A stretch of 23,229 nucleotides of DNA from CAZQKW01 sp964594075 (GCA_964594075.1 CAZQKW010000052.1:1-23229), one strand, 5' to 3'. Numbered from the stretch's first letter, positions 13,199 to 21,849 are shown. Made by a program: numbers and translations. Notes: a model not told the origin generated them from the sequence alone.

Positions 13199-14116
13199 AT
13201 GAGTCATATTTTCGGTCCGGTGCCGTCGCGCAGACTGGGGTATTCCCTGGGGATTGATGCAGTGCCGTTTAAGGTTTGCACGCTTAATTGTGTCTATTGC
13301 CAGGTGGGCAGAACCTCTACAAAAACCCTTGAACGCAAACAGTGGATTTCGCCTGAACCAGTTTTGTCCGAACTGAGAGAAGCTCTGAAAAAGGAAGAAA
13401 AGATTGATTTTATTACTTTTTCAGGGTCCGGTGAGCCAACACTTAATTCCGCGCTGGGGCTCATGATTGGGCGCATTAAAGAGATGACCGCTATCCCGGT
13501 AGCAGTTCTCACCAACGGCACCCTTTTTTATCTCCCCGAAGTGCGCCGCGATGTGATGGAAGCAGATGTGATTGTCCCCTCCCTTGACGCTGTTACGCCC
13601 GAAGTATTTGAAAAAATAAACCGTCCGCACCCCTCATTGGATATTGCGCAGATTGTGGAGGGGTTGAAACTGTTGCGACAGGAATTTCGCGGGCAAATAT
13701 GGCTTGAGGTCATGGTCGTTAAGGGAATTAATGATTCAATAGAAGAACTGAAAAAACTGGGGTCGGTCATCAGTGAAATAAACCCTGATAAAGTGCAGAT
13801 CAATTCAGTTTTTCGTCCCGCTGCCGAGCAGCATATTGAATCAGCGCGCATGGAGTCGCTTGAACTGGCAAAAGTGCTATTCGGAGACAAGGCGGAAATC
13901 ATAGAAGAATTTCGCAGCGAGCGTCATTCAGCGGTTGTTGACGATATCAAGAGCTCAATTATTCAACTTTTAAAAAGGCGCCCCTGCACGATGGGAGACA
14001 TCAGCAAGTCTATGGGCATTCATGAATCGGTAGCATCTCAATATATTGGTATGCTCATTAAGGAAGGACGAATAAAAGAGACTATTCACCAGGGAGTGAA
14101 GTTTTATCAGACCTAA
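13199..14116 (+). CDS. Radical SAM protein with C-terminal helix-turn-helix (COG0731-like)
   Basis: A 305-residue protein. Residues 1-240 are a radical SAM domain with FGPVPSRRLGYSLGID at the start, CTLNCVYC (C27, C31, C34) and FSGSGEPTLN in place of the GGEP motif. This matches the COG0731 group related to wyosine-synthesis enzymes and found in anaerobes. Residues about 245-305 form a winged-helix-like domain (IIQLLKRRPCTMGDISKSMG, then SQYIGMLIKEGRI). The substrate is unknown. The ATG follows GGGAGG. A 66-base gap with an inverted repeat separates it from comE on the same strand, so it may or may not share the com transcript. Confidence 0.88.
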   Translation: MSHIFGPVPSRRLGYSLGIDAVPFKVCTLNCVYCQVGRTSTKTLERKQWISPEPVLSELREALKKEEKIDFITFSGSGEPTLNSALGLMIGRIKEMTAIPVAVLTNGTLFYLPEVRRDVMEADVIVPSLDAVTPEVFEKINRPHPSLDIAQIVEGLKLLRQEFRGQIWLEVMVVKGINDSIEELKKLGSVISEINPDKVQINSVFRPAAEQHIESARMESLELAKVLFGDKAEIIEEFRSERHSAVVDDIKSSIIQLLKRRPCTMGDISKSMGIHESVASQYIGMLIKEGRIKETIHQGVKFYQT

Positions 14117-14693
14117 GGCAAGGGGTTACGAAACAGCACAGTGAAGAGGGATTGACACAGGTACCCACCTGCCTGTAGCATTCGCAACGGGGCGATCATC
14201 AGGCTATTGCCGGCGACTGAAACTAATAAAGTCGGCCGCACCATGCCAATCAAGTTCTCCCTGTGGATAGATGCAAAAGTAGATGCTGTTAAGCCGTTTG
14301 TGTACAATGAAGATCTTGAAATCAGAGTGTATGATGCGAAATCACTGGCGACTATTCTTCACAAATCGGTATTTGGCCGTAGTCCTAAAAATGACCGGAT
14401 AAACGGGAAGTGCATATCTCTAATTTCCAGATTAAAAAGACCCCGGCAATCTACATTGTAGAGGTTTGGAGGTCCAGTATTAATTTTAAGATCAGAAAGC
14501 AGTGCACAGCTTTCCTTACAGACGGGGTTTTAAAAAGTTGTCGTGGCTGCTTGATGGGCAGATTGGGCAACATTGCGGGGAAGGTTGCAGTTAAAGTCTT
14601 TCTGCGGGCAGGGCAGGAGAAGATTGGTTAGGTAGGAAGTCATGTAGTAATGGGAAAGACTGGTCTGCGGATTAACCGTATAGTAGTACTTTT
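14117..14693. other. Long intergenic stretch without a recognisable gene
   Basis: About 580 bases lie between two convergent genes. Short frames on both strands (for example 14207-14461 and 14410-14631, plus) show no family motif and only weak ribosome binding sites. The base composition is not strongly AT-rich, and the frames abut or overlap, which would fit a decayed gene. No RNA gene or clear terminator was seen. Confidence 0.4.
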
Positions 14694-15413
14694 TTATGGT
14701 AGATAAAACAGTGGATTCCGCGGCTGGTTTTGTTCCCGTATCTGAAAGTGCAAGTGTGGTATCGTAGTGGTTACCCGGGAAGAATTGCCTGCCCGGGCAA
14801 TTAATTGTCCGGTTTTGACCAGAGCCCCCTTTTTTACTAACAGCGATTCATTATTAGCATAAACGGTTGCGAATTTATCATTGTGTTGAATAATAATAGT
14901 GTTGCCATATCCCTTAAGATTTGAGGCAAAAATTACCTTGCCGGAATAGGCTGCCACAACATTAGTGCCGGCACGAGCAGCGATATCAATCCCGTCGTTT
15001 TTATAGCCATCACTAATACCAAATTGCTTGATTATTTTACCCTTCAGCGGCCAGATGAACATCCCCTTGTTCAGTTTAATTTCCGGTGCTGTCTCACCGG
15101 TATCCGACGGAAGCACCTTTACTTGAAGTTGCTGTTTTGCTCCGGGTATGAATATCTTATCTCCAACCCGTATCAGGGACGGATTCTTTATGTTATTAAG
15201 TTCCGCCACTTCCTGAATATTAACATGATATGTTTTGCAGATGCGCCAGAGTGTTTCGCTTTTCGCCACGGTATGGTAGATTCCCTCTGGCTTTGTGACC
15301 GGAGCCGGCAGAGGGGGCGAAACCGGCGGTTTTGAGGCGCATGAAAGTGTTGTCAGGGTGATGATTAAGATTGCAATATTTGCAAACCGGGAAACGTTCC
15401 GATATCGTTTCAT
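14694..15413 (-). CDS. NlpD-like LysM/LytM lipoprotein, degenerate M23 domain
   Basis: A 239-residue envelope protein. The signal peptide ends in TLSC, a lipobox with C25. A proline-rich linker precedes LysM (about 46-90: YHTVAKSETLWRICKTYHV to VGDKIFIPG) and an M23/LytM domain (about 119-239). Of the four M23 active-site positions, the first zinc histidine is N139 (NDGID) and the YAH histidine is N187 (YANNES); D143 and H220-L-H222 remain. It is therefore probably not a hydrolase but an NlpD/EnvC-like activator of cell-wall amidases. Its start overlaps the stop of the preceding Rossmann gene by four bases (ATGA), and surE is further upstream, recalling the surE-pcm-nlpD order of E. coli. Confidence 0.88.
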   Translation of the reverse strand: MKRYRNVSRFANIAILIITLTTLSCASKPPVSPPLPAPVTKPEGIYHTVAKSETLWRICKTYHVNIQEVAELNNIKNPSLIRVGDKIFIPGAKQQLQVKVLPSDTGETAPEIKLNKGMFIWPLKGKIIKQFGISDGYKNDGIDIAARAGTNVVAAYSGKVIFASNLKGYGNTIIIQHNDKFATVYANNESLLVKKGALVKTGQLIARAGNSSRVTTTIPHLHFQIREQNQPRNPLFYLP

Positions 15414-15868
15414 ATTGATTTATGACAGAGTTTTAACGCTTTTGCTACAGCTTCATCAGCCGTTTTAACCTGAATGATGCCGGGGTCAATATTCCATGTG
15501 TTTAATCCAATAACCGGTTTGCCAAGTTTCAACGCTATGGCGATCTCTGAAAGAGTCCCATAACCGCCTTCAATAGCAATGAGAACCTCGGACGAGCGGA
15601 CGACCAGAATATTTCGGGCATGGCTTAGACCCGTTACAATTTTTATGTCAATAAAGGGGTTTGCTTCACTTAAATCGGTTCCGGGGAGAATGCCGACAGT
15701 TGAACCACCTGATTCTTTGGCACCGCGCGCCGCACTTTCCATAACGCCACCCAGACCGCCACAAACCAGAACAGCGCCGTGCTGCGCAAGCAGCTTGCCG
15801 ACTTGAAAGGCCAAAGATGCTCCTTCAGAAGAACAGTCAGCAGCACCGATAACGCCTATTTGTATCAT
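15410..15868 (-). CDS. TIGR00725/LOG-like Rossmann protein
   Basis: A 152-residue protein with the SLOG/LOG nucleotide-binding fold. MIQIGVIGAADCS opens the first strand, LVCGGLGGVMESAARGAKESGG forms the first glycine-rich loop, and IEGGYGTLSEIAIALKLGKPVIGL is the equivalent of the PGGxGTxxE motif of LOG lysine-decarboxylase-like proteins. The size matches the TIGR00725 family of unknown function rather than the longer cytokinin-activating LOG enzymes. It overlaps the NlpD-like gene by four bases and follows surE after 73 bases, so the three probably form an operon. A nucleotide-metabolite role beside the nucleotidase SurE is plausible but unproven. Confidence 0.87.
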   Translation of the reverse strand: MIQIGVIGAADCSSEGASLAFQVGKLLAQHGAVLVCGGLGGVMESAARGAKESGGSTVGILPGTDLSEANPFIDIKIVTGLSHARNILVVRSSEVLIAIEGGYGTLSEIAIALKLGKPVIGLNTWNIDPGIIQVKTADEAVAKALKLCHKSI

Positions 15869-15941
15869 TCACAACACCGAGGAATAGTTTGATTATTCAG
15901 TGTATTATTAAAAGGTTATACAAAAAACATTACAAACAACC

Positions 15942-16685
15942 TTATGAAAGTTCCCAAGCTTTAAGCAGTTTCAGTGCTGAATAATTAGTATGGTCAGTTT
16001 TAAGCGGTGTTATTGAAATACAGTTTTGCGATATGGCCACGAAATCTGACTGCGGAATTGGCTTATACTTTATGTTCGTTCCACCCAGCCAGTAATATTT
16101 CCCGCCGCGAGGATCAAGCTTTTCTACAATGGTATTATCGTAAATGCTTTTACCCTGTCGGGTAATTTTAAAAGAAGATATCTCTCTCCCGTTGGTATCT
16201 GGAACATTAATATTCAGGAAGGTATCAGAGGGAAGGCCGTGCTTAAGAATCAATTTTGCAAGTTTAATTGCAAATAATGCTGCGGGTTTGAATTTAAAAT
16301 TATTCCGTGCTACCAGTGAAATAGCAAATGCGGGCACCCCCAGAATAGTGGCTTCAAAAGCGGCAGAAATTGTTCCTGAATACGATATATCATCTCCAAG
16401 ATTGCCTCCCTTATTGATACCGGAAACTACGAGATTTGGTTTTGCGGGCAGCAATTTGTTAATGGCAAGATTTACGCAGTCGCTGGGGGTTCCGTTTACA
16501 GCAAACTGGCGAGCTGATTTCTTTACTACCCGTAAGGGTTTATGCAATGTGAGAGCCCTGCCTATTGCATTTTTTTCTCTGTCCGGAGCAACCGCCCATA
16601 TTTCTCCTAACTCTTTAAAATAACTTATTAAAATCCTGATGCCCGGCGAATCTAAGCCGTCGTCGTTAGTTAAAAGTATTATCAT
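15942..16685 (-). CDS. surE: 5'/3'-nucleotidase SurE
   Basis: A 247-residue metal-dependent nucleoside monophosphatase of the SurE family, acting in stress survival and nucleotide turnover. The N-terminus ILLTNDDGLDSPGI has the metal ligands D8 and D9, and VVSGINKGGNLGDD carries N91; YSGTISAAFEA and the family-typical LTLHKPLRV are present. Position 39, normally the ligand serine in the RSGA segment, is asparagine here (DREKNAIG). Asparagine may still bind metal, but activity could differ. The start ATG is at the boundary of a very AT-rich region. It heads the minus-strand unit with the LOG-like and NlpD-like genes. Confidence 0.94.
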   Translation of the reverse strand: MIILLTNDDGLDSPGIRILISYFKELGEIWAVAPDREKNAIGRALTLHKPLRVVKKSARQFAVNGTPSDCVNLAINKLLPAKPNLVVSGINKGGNLGDDISYSGTISAAFEATILGVPAFAISLVARNNFKFKPAALFAIKLAKLILKHGLPSDTFLNINVPDTNGREISSFKITRQGKSIYDNTIVEKLDPRGGKYYWLGGTNIKYKPIPQSDFVAISQNCISITPLKTDHTNYSALKLLKAWELS

Positions 16686-16951
16686 ATAAATAAAAAAATA
16701 TAAAATAGTTTAATATATTATTTATAATTAAAAAATTATAATTTTATTAGCTCAAAGAATGGTTGATTTTTTATTTAAAGTTGGTTAGATTTAATAGAGG
16801 CTCGAACAATAATCGGTTCATGGATTCACCGCTGTTGCACCAATCAGCGTGAGAGCATGCGACATTTTCAGAAATATAGGAACATTAAAAATAAGTCAAT
16901 GAAAAAACAAATAATTATAATCAAGCTCTGATTGTGCTTTCGGAGAATGAT
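16686..16951. other. Very AT-rich divergent promoter region
   Basis: The region between surE (minus) and the JAMM gene (plus). Positions 16686-16750 are almost entirely A and T, with several TATAAT-like and TTATAATT-like words on both strands, which makes a single promoter impossible to choose. The right end carries CGGAG six bases before the JAMM start. Nothing else is recognised. Confidence 0.45.
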
Positions 16952-17470
16952 ATGGAAATATATATAGCTGAAAACGCATTTTTAGGAATGATTTTAGCCT
17001 CGGTTGAGACCTTCCATCGTGAGTGCATGGGGCTTTTGGTTGGGATCAAAAAAGAAACCGGGGGATTCCTTTTGCAGCACGCCATTCCTTTTCAGACGGC
17101 AACCCGTCGTAATGTTGAAGTTTATCCGAGCTACCGCGTGCAAAAACGATTACAAAAGGCACTTGCTAATTTTTCGCATATGGAATTAATCGGGGATTTT
17201 CATTCCCATCCGTCATGGGGAGATCTTAAATATGACACAGTGCCAAGCAAGTGCGACTTGGAGCATATGAGCGCCGGAAATATATATACTATCATAAGCA
17301 TTTACGGGGCAAAAAAGAAACAGCAGTGGAAATATAATAAAGATGGAACGATTTCGGGAAGTGTAAACGGTTACTTTTTAAAAGTAGGGGCGTGGTATCT
17401 GGACGAAGCTGACGGAAAACATCGGATGGCGAGTATTCGCTGTCCTTTTGCGCTTGATCTTAAAGTATAA
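16952..17470 (+). CDS. Stand-alone JAMM/MPN-domain metalloprotease-like protein
   Basis: A 172-residue protein consisting of one JAB/MPN domain. The zinc-site residues can be picked out: E24 (RECMGLL), H84 and H86 (DFHSHP), S99 and D102 (VPSKCD). In classical JAMM enzymes seven residues separate the second histidine from the serine; here there are twelve, a five-residue insertion (around SWGDLKYDT). Such domains cleave isopeptide or peptide bonds in ubiquitin-like or sulfur-carrier systems, but no ubiquitin-like, E1 or E2 gene is adjacent. The ATG at 16952 follows CGGAG at six bases and is preferred over a GTG at 16934. It stands alone, convergent with the regulator gene. Confidence 0.85.
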   Translation: MEIYIAENAFLGMILASVETFHRECMGLLVGIKKETGGFLLQHAIPFQTATRRNVEVYPSYRVQKRLQKALANFSHMELIGDFHSHPSWGDLKYDTVPSKCDLEHMSAGNIYTIISIYGAKKKQQWKYNKDGTISGSVNGYFLKVGAWYLDEADGKHRMASIRCPFALDLKV

Positions 17471-17592
17471 GTACACACATAAGTCGCACCAGTTAGACCC
17501 TTTATCATTTATCAGGTATATCAATTGCGGAAACCGGCTCAGGAAACCTCTCGTTGAGCTCATAATCCCCCCGGTCAGCGATTCGAGCAATT

Positions 17593-18957
17593 CTACTGCT
17601 GAATACCATATTCACTGATCTTGCTCAGCAATGCAGGATAGCTTATTTCAAGAATCTTTGCGGCGCGGCTTTTATTTCCCCGGGTTCTTTCAAGCGCTTT
17701 GCGAATAAGTTTTTCCTCCATTATTTTTTCCATTTTTTTTATTGAGTATTCAGGGGAAAGTTCATCCTCTTCTTCCGTTCCATATTTTTGTATGTATTCG
17801 GGCAAATCATGTTCGTTGAGGGTTGCATTGTCTGTCATAACCATGCTTCTCTCAATTACATTTTCGAGCTCCCGCACATTACCCGGCCAGTGGTAACGCA
17901 TGAGCATTTTTATAGCGCCCGGTGTAATTCCTTCAATGTTCAACCCGCAGGCATCATTATATTTTTGCATAAAATGGGCAACCAACAGCGGGATATCGCT
18001 TGAACGCTCGCGCAGGGGAGGAATATGTACCGTTATCACATTGAGGCGGTAAAAGAGATCTTCGCGAAAGGTTCCCTGTGAAACTTCACGCGCCAGATCC
18101 TTTGCTGTTGCAGCTATAATACGCACATCAATATGGATGGGCTGCTGTTCACCGAGACGGCGTATTTCACCTTCCTGAAGCACCCGCAACAACTTTACTT
18201 GGAGTGCTGGAGAGATCTCGCCTATCTCATCGAGGAAAATACTCCCTTCATGTGCTTCCTCAAACAGCCCTTTGCGGTTTGAAACAGCGCCGGTAAAAGA
18301 TCCCTTCTTATAGCCGAACAACTCACTTTCCAATAAAGGCTCAGGGATCGCACTGCAATTAATTGCCAGCAGCATCTGATTCCTGCGCGGACTATTATAA
18401 TGCAGCGCTTTTGCCACCAGCTCCTTTCCGGTGCCGCTTTCGCCGAAAATTAAGACTGGTGTTTTATGCTGTGCAATCTTTTTTATGGTCTCGCACAAAG
18501 ATATAATTTGCGGACTCTTGCCAATGATATTATGAAAGTCGTACTTTTTTTCTACTTCCTGTCTGAGCGCCTGATTTTCCCGGCGCAACCGTTCCCGTTC
18601 TTCGGCTTTTTTCAGGGTCAGAATTATCTCCGGCGGCTTAAACGGCTTTGAAATGTAATCATAGGCACCGCGCTGCATGGTTTCAATAGCAAGGTCAATG
18701 GTGCCATAAGCGGACATCGTTATAATTGTTGATCCATTATTCCGTCCTTGTATCTGTTTAAGAAACTCCAAGCCGTCCATTTGCGGCATTCGAATGTCGC
18801 AGAGAATGATGTCAAATATATGATCTTCAAGGAGCTGAAGCCCTTCTAAACCATCTGCCGCAAGCGACACATCGTACCCTTCTTTGACCAGTAACGACTT
18901 AAGAAAATGACGCATATTTTCTTCATCATCTATCACCAGTATTCGTTTATTGTTCAT
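17593..18957 (-). CDS. NtrC-family sigma-54 response regulator
   Basis: A 454-residue two-component regulator. The receiver domain (1-120) has D10, D11, phospho-acceptor D54 (CDIRMP) and K104 (SKPF). The AAA+ domain shows Walker A GESGTGKE (172-179), GYKKGSFTGA with the sigma-54 loop as GSFTGA (219-224), Walker B FLDEIGE (241-247), and a Fis-type helix-turn-helix at the end (NKSRAAKILEIS). It should activate RNA polymerase with sigma-54. The ATG at 18957 follows GGAGGAG; an upstream in-frame TTG is less likely. It lies 13 bases after the kinase gene, so the two form a pair. The upstream prepilin peptidase suggests a PilR-like job, but targets are unknown. Confidence 0.95.
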   Translation of the reverse strand: MNNKRILVIDDEENMRHFLKSLLVKEGYDVSLAADGLEGLQLLEDHIFDIILCDIRMPQMDGLEFLKQIQGRNNGSTIITMSAYGTIDLAIETMQRGAYDYISKPFKPPEIILTLKKAEERERLRRENQALRQEVEKKYDFHNIIGKSPQIISLCETIKKIAQHKTPVLIFGESGTGKELVAKALHYNSPRRNQMLLAINCSAIPEPLLESELFGYKKGSFTGAVSNRKGLFEEAHEGSIFLDEIGEISPALQVKLLRVLQEGEIRRLGEQQPIHIDVRIIAATAKDLAREVSQGTFREDLFYRLNVITVHIPPLRERSSDIPLLVAHFMQKYNDACGLNIEGITPGAIKMLMRYHWPGNVRELENVIERSMVMTDNATLNEHDLPEYIQKYGTEEEDELSPEYSIKKMEKIMEEKLIRKALERTRGNKSRAAKILEISYPALLSKISEYGIQQ

Positions 18958-18970
18958 TACTCCTCCTGAA

Positions 18971-20482
18971 TTATCTGCAAGCACGCGGAAAAAGAATCGT
19001 AAATCGCGTTCCTTTGCCCGGTTCGCTGAACACCTTGATGGTGCCGCCCAGAGAATTCACAATGCGCTGAACATTAGAAAGGCCCAGACCGGTACCCTTC
19101 CCCGGTTGTTTTGTAGTGAAAAAAGGGTCGAAAATCTTCCCCATAATATCAGTGCTGATGCCGGTTCCACTGTCCGTCAAGCTCAAAGCTATATATTCCC
19201 GGTCGGCAATTTTTTCTACCGCTGTTTTATACATAAGAGTTCCTCCCTGTGGCATGGCATCAAGGGCATTCAGCGTGAGGTTGATGAGTATCTGTCTGAT
19301 CTGTTTTTCATCAGCCACAAGCGTCGGCAGAGCGGAGTCACACTCAAAGGTGGTGGTTATATGCTGAAATTTTTTTTGAAAAGAAACCAGAGCATGTGTT
19401 TCCTGAATGATGCTGTTCAGATTGAGTTCTTCAATATGTCCGGCCGAGGGCTGGGCAAAATCAAGGAGGTTTTTAATAATCCCATTAATACGCTCGGTTT
19501 CAGCATTCATTCTCTGTAGGCAATCTTGTTTTTCTTCCTCATTGATCTGGTGGGTGAGCAGAAGCTGGATATAACCCAGTATAATGCCGATAGGGTTGCC
19601 GATTTCATGAGCAATCCCCGCCGCCAATCGGCCGACAGATGCGAGCTTTTCGGACTGGATGATTTCCTGCTGCGCCTGTTGGATCTGCCGATTTTTTTCC
19701 TCAAGGCTGCGAACCTGCTGAAGCACCTTGTGCTTTTCCTCGTTCAATCGTTCAGCCATCCTGCAGAGTGATGCCGATAACTGGCCAATTTCATTGCGGT
19801 TATTTAAAAATCCCGCGGGGTCAAGCTCTCCTTGGGCTATCTGCTCGGTAAGTCTGGTTATTTTGTGCAATGGTTTCACCAGGTATCGGGAAAGCAGCCA
19901 GGTGCCGAAAAAAAGAAGAATCGCTGCATCAAATACAATATAGGTAATCAGCAATTTTCTTGCTTGCGCAATCTGCCGGTCGGTGTCTGCAAGTGAAAAA
20001 ACAACTTTAAGAACAGCTATCGGAGTTATTTTATTGTGCGGTATTGACCCCCAGATAATGAGCTGCCTGCCGCTGTTTGCAGCAGCGCGTGTTTTTTTTA
20101 TCGGCTCTTTCATTTTGAATGCCAGCGGAATCTCTGTGTCTGCGACTCTTTGACCGATTGTGTGTTCCTCTGAGGTTGCAACAATACGCTTTTCTCGGTC
20201 GGCGACACATATGTGTATGATGCCCTTATTTGTTCCTAACACGGTTATAAGCCTCTGAAGTTCAGAAGCCAGGGATGGGGAATGAAGCAACGAAGGGTTG
20301 GTGTTTACAAGCTGGGTAATCGCGGTACTGATTGAAAAAAAAATATCTTCGCCAGCGCTGACGCGCTGTTTCATTATTTCCTGACCGGTTATCCGCAAAA
20401 CAGCAAAGCCTATTAGAAATACAGCGGCTAACAGGAGAAGGAAAATATTCCAGAAAATCGTGGTTCTGATGCTTGGATACAT
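18971..20482 (-). CDS. Membrane sensor histidine kinase
   Basis: A 503-residue kinase. Transmembrane helix 1 is at about 9-29, a periplasmic sensor domain spans about 30-176 (with ICVADREKRIVATSEE, a Cache/PAS-like strand pattern), and helix 2 is at about 177-199. A HAMP domain (about 200-250) and coiled coil follow, then the HisKA box ASVGRLAAGIAHEIGNPIG with phospho-acceptor H292, and a HATPase domain with N, G1 (LTDSGTGIS), F and G2 (GKGTGLGLSNV) boxes. It should phosphorylate the adjacent NtrC-type regulator. It follows the prepilin peptidase gene by 34 bases. The signal is unknown. Confidence 0.94.
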   Translation of the reverse strand: MYPSIRTTIFWNIFLLLLAAVFLIGFAVLRITGQEIMKQRVSAGEDIFFSISTAITQLVNTNPSLLHSPSLASELQRLITVLGTNKGIIHICVADREKRIVATSEEHTIGQRVADTEIPLAFKMKEPIKKTRAAANSGRQLIIWGSIPHNKITPIAVLKVVFSLADTDRQIAQARKLLITYIVFDAAILLFFGTWLLSRYLVKPLHKITRLTEQIAQGELDPAGFLNNRNEIGQLSASLCRMAERLNEEKHKVLQQVRSLEEKNRQIQQAQQEIIQSEKLASVGRLAAGIAHEIGNPIGIILGYIQLLLTHQINEEEKQDCLQRMNAETERINGIIKNLLDFAQPSAGHIEELNLNSIIQETHALVSFQKKFQHITTTFECDSALPTLVADEKQIRQILINLTLNALDAMPQGGTLMYKTAVEKIADREYIALSLTDSGTGISTDIMGKIFDPFFTTKQPGKGTGLGLSNVQRIVNSLGGTIKVFSEPGKGTRFTILFPRACR

Positions 20483-20516
20483 GGTGTTTAAAACCGCTAT
20501 GAACCGTTCCGGCCAC

Positions 20517-21296
20517 TTATTGCCCGAGGCTCAGATACCAAGAAACAAGCGTATTGCCCCAGACGAGCGCGCAGAATGCGCCGATGGATAAAAACGGGCC
20601 AAACGGTATGGCATATTTGACATTTTTACCCCGGAAGAGCATCATTGCTATGCCGACAATGGTGCCAATAAAAGCTCCGAGCATAAGAGAAATGAGCGCG
20701 CCTTTCCATCCCAGAAAAGCACCAATCATTGCAAGCAGTTTTACATCTCCAGCCCCCATGCCTTCTTCTTTGCGCAAGAGATAATAACCTTTTGCGATAA
20801 GATACAGTATGCCGCCTCCGGCAATTAAACCTATCAGGGATGATTGGATGTCAGTCCAGGGCACGAACAAAGAACAGAGCAGGCCAATGGGTATGCCGGG
20901 CAGGCTAATGACATTGGGGATAATCTTATGATGGTAATCAATTACCGTGATTACTATGAGCGCATAGGTGAAAAGGCAGGCAAGAAGAAAGGGAATTGAC
21001 AAATCAAAATACGCATACAGGACAAGTGTAATGAGCGGCGTGAGCAACTCTATAAAGAAGTAATAAAAGGGTATCGGCATGCGGCAGGTCCTGCACCGCC
21101 CATTCAATACGATATAGCTTAAAAGGGGAATATTATCATAAAAAATTATCGGCTTTTTGCAGACGGGGCAGTGGGAAGGCGGGGAAATGATAGATTTATT
21201 TTCAGGAATGCGCGCTATGCACACATTTAAAAAACTGCCAATGGCTGCGCCTACCAGGAACAGCAATGCGGGTATCAGCAAATTGATCATGCACAT
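20517..21296 (-). CDS. Prepilin leader peptidase/N-methyltransferase (PilD type)
   Basis: A 259-residue polytopic inner-membrane enzyme that cleaves and N-methylates type IV prepilins and pseudopilins. GSFLNVCIARIP (20-31) begins the methylase domain, whose zinc cysteines are C43, C46 (CPVC) and C68, C71 (CRTC). The aspartyl peptidase residues are D120 (TVIDYHHKIIP) and D184 (GAGDVK), followed by AIPFGPFLS. Length and topology are normal. The ATG at 21296 follows AAAGGGG, with a second ATG six bases on. It lies nine bases after the PilZ gene and just before the kinase pair, so the four genes look like one unit. The pilin or secretion genes themselves are not in the window. Gene names pilD, gspO and comC are all in use for this family. 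Confidence 0.95.
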   Translation of the reverse strand: MCMINLLIPALLFLVGAAIGSFLNVCIARIPENKSIISPPSHCPVCKKPIIFYDNIPLLSYIVLNGRCRTCRMPIPFYYFFIELLTPLITLVLYAYFDLSIPFLLACLFTYALIVITVIDYHHKIIPNVISLPGIPIGLLCSLFVPWTDIQSSLIGLIAGGGILYLIAKGYYLLRKEEGMGAGDVKLLAMIGAFLGWKGALISLMLGAFIGTIVGIAMMLFRGKNVKYAIPFGPFLSIGAFCALVWGNTLVSWYLSLGQ

Positions 21297-21305
21297 TAAT
21301 CCCCT

Positions 21306-21692
21306 TTAAAGAAAAGAGTGACTTGCAATGTCCTTGTAATGCTTATCCACAAAATTTTTAATCCTTTCAGCATCGTCAGAATTCAATTTGGTAAACTTTA
21401 TCCCTATCCCTTTTGGGAAATACCCACGGCCGCCTTTTGGGTTGCACCAAACTATTTTTCCCTCGGTTTCAATAAACCGGGAATCTCCGGGAAGAGTAAA
21501 ACGCAACTGGACGATAGTGTCAAGGATGAACGGTTCGTCGGTTTTGACAAAAATACCGCCACCGCTGATGTTAAGCAAGTAGGCTCTAACAAAATCGATT
21601 TCCTGTTTAAATTCAATTTCAATTTTTGTAATTGCACGAGCATGCGCTCTTTTTTCTACAAACCCTGCAGTTGCTTTGTTAGTTTGATCCAC
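21306..21692 (-). CDS. PilZ-domain protein
   Basis: A 128-residue single-domain protein. RAHAR near residue 15 is the RxxxR motif and NISGGGIFV the (D/N)xSxxG motif that together bind cyclic di-GMP. FTLPGD and GIGIKFTKL complete the PilZ barrel, and the TLPG pattern resembles the TIGR02266 group seen in deltaproteobacteria. It probably links cyclic di-GMP level to pili, motility or the adjacent prepilin-processing and two-component genes, with which it is closely spaced. Partner and output are not known. There is no signal peptide. Confidence 0.88.
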   Translation of the reverse strand: MDQTNKATAGFVEKRAHARAITKIEIEFKQEIDFVRAYLLNISGGGIFVKTDEPFILDTIVQLRFTLPGDSRFIETEGKIVWCNPKGGRGYFPKGIGIKFTKLNSDDAERIKNFVDKHYKDIASHSFL

Positions 21693-21849
21693 CTTTGGCT
21701 CTCCACAATAAAATAATTATAAATGAATAGTATTGAGGGCATACCAGCCCTACGGGGCAACGGTTTTCATTATCGGCATAATTTTCTATTTTATTATCGG
21801 GAAAAGCACTATTGCAGGAAGGTGGCTGTGCTTGAGCGGATGCAGAAAC

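Noticed and set aside
14207..14461. 84-codon plus-strand frame in the 14.1-14.7 kb gap
   Set aside because: No recognisable domain and no good start signal; kept only as a possible remnant in the intergenic entry.
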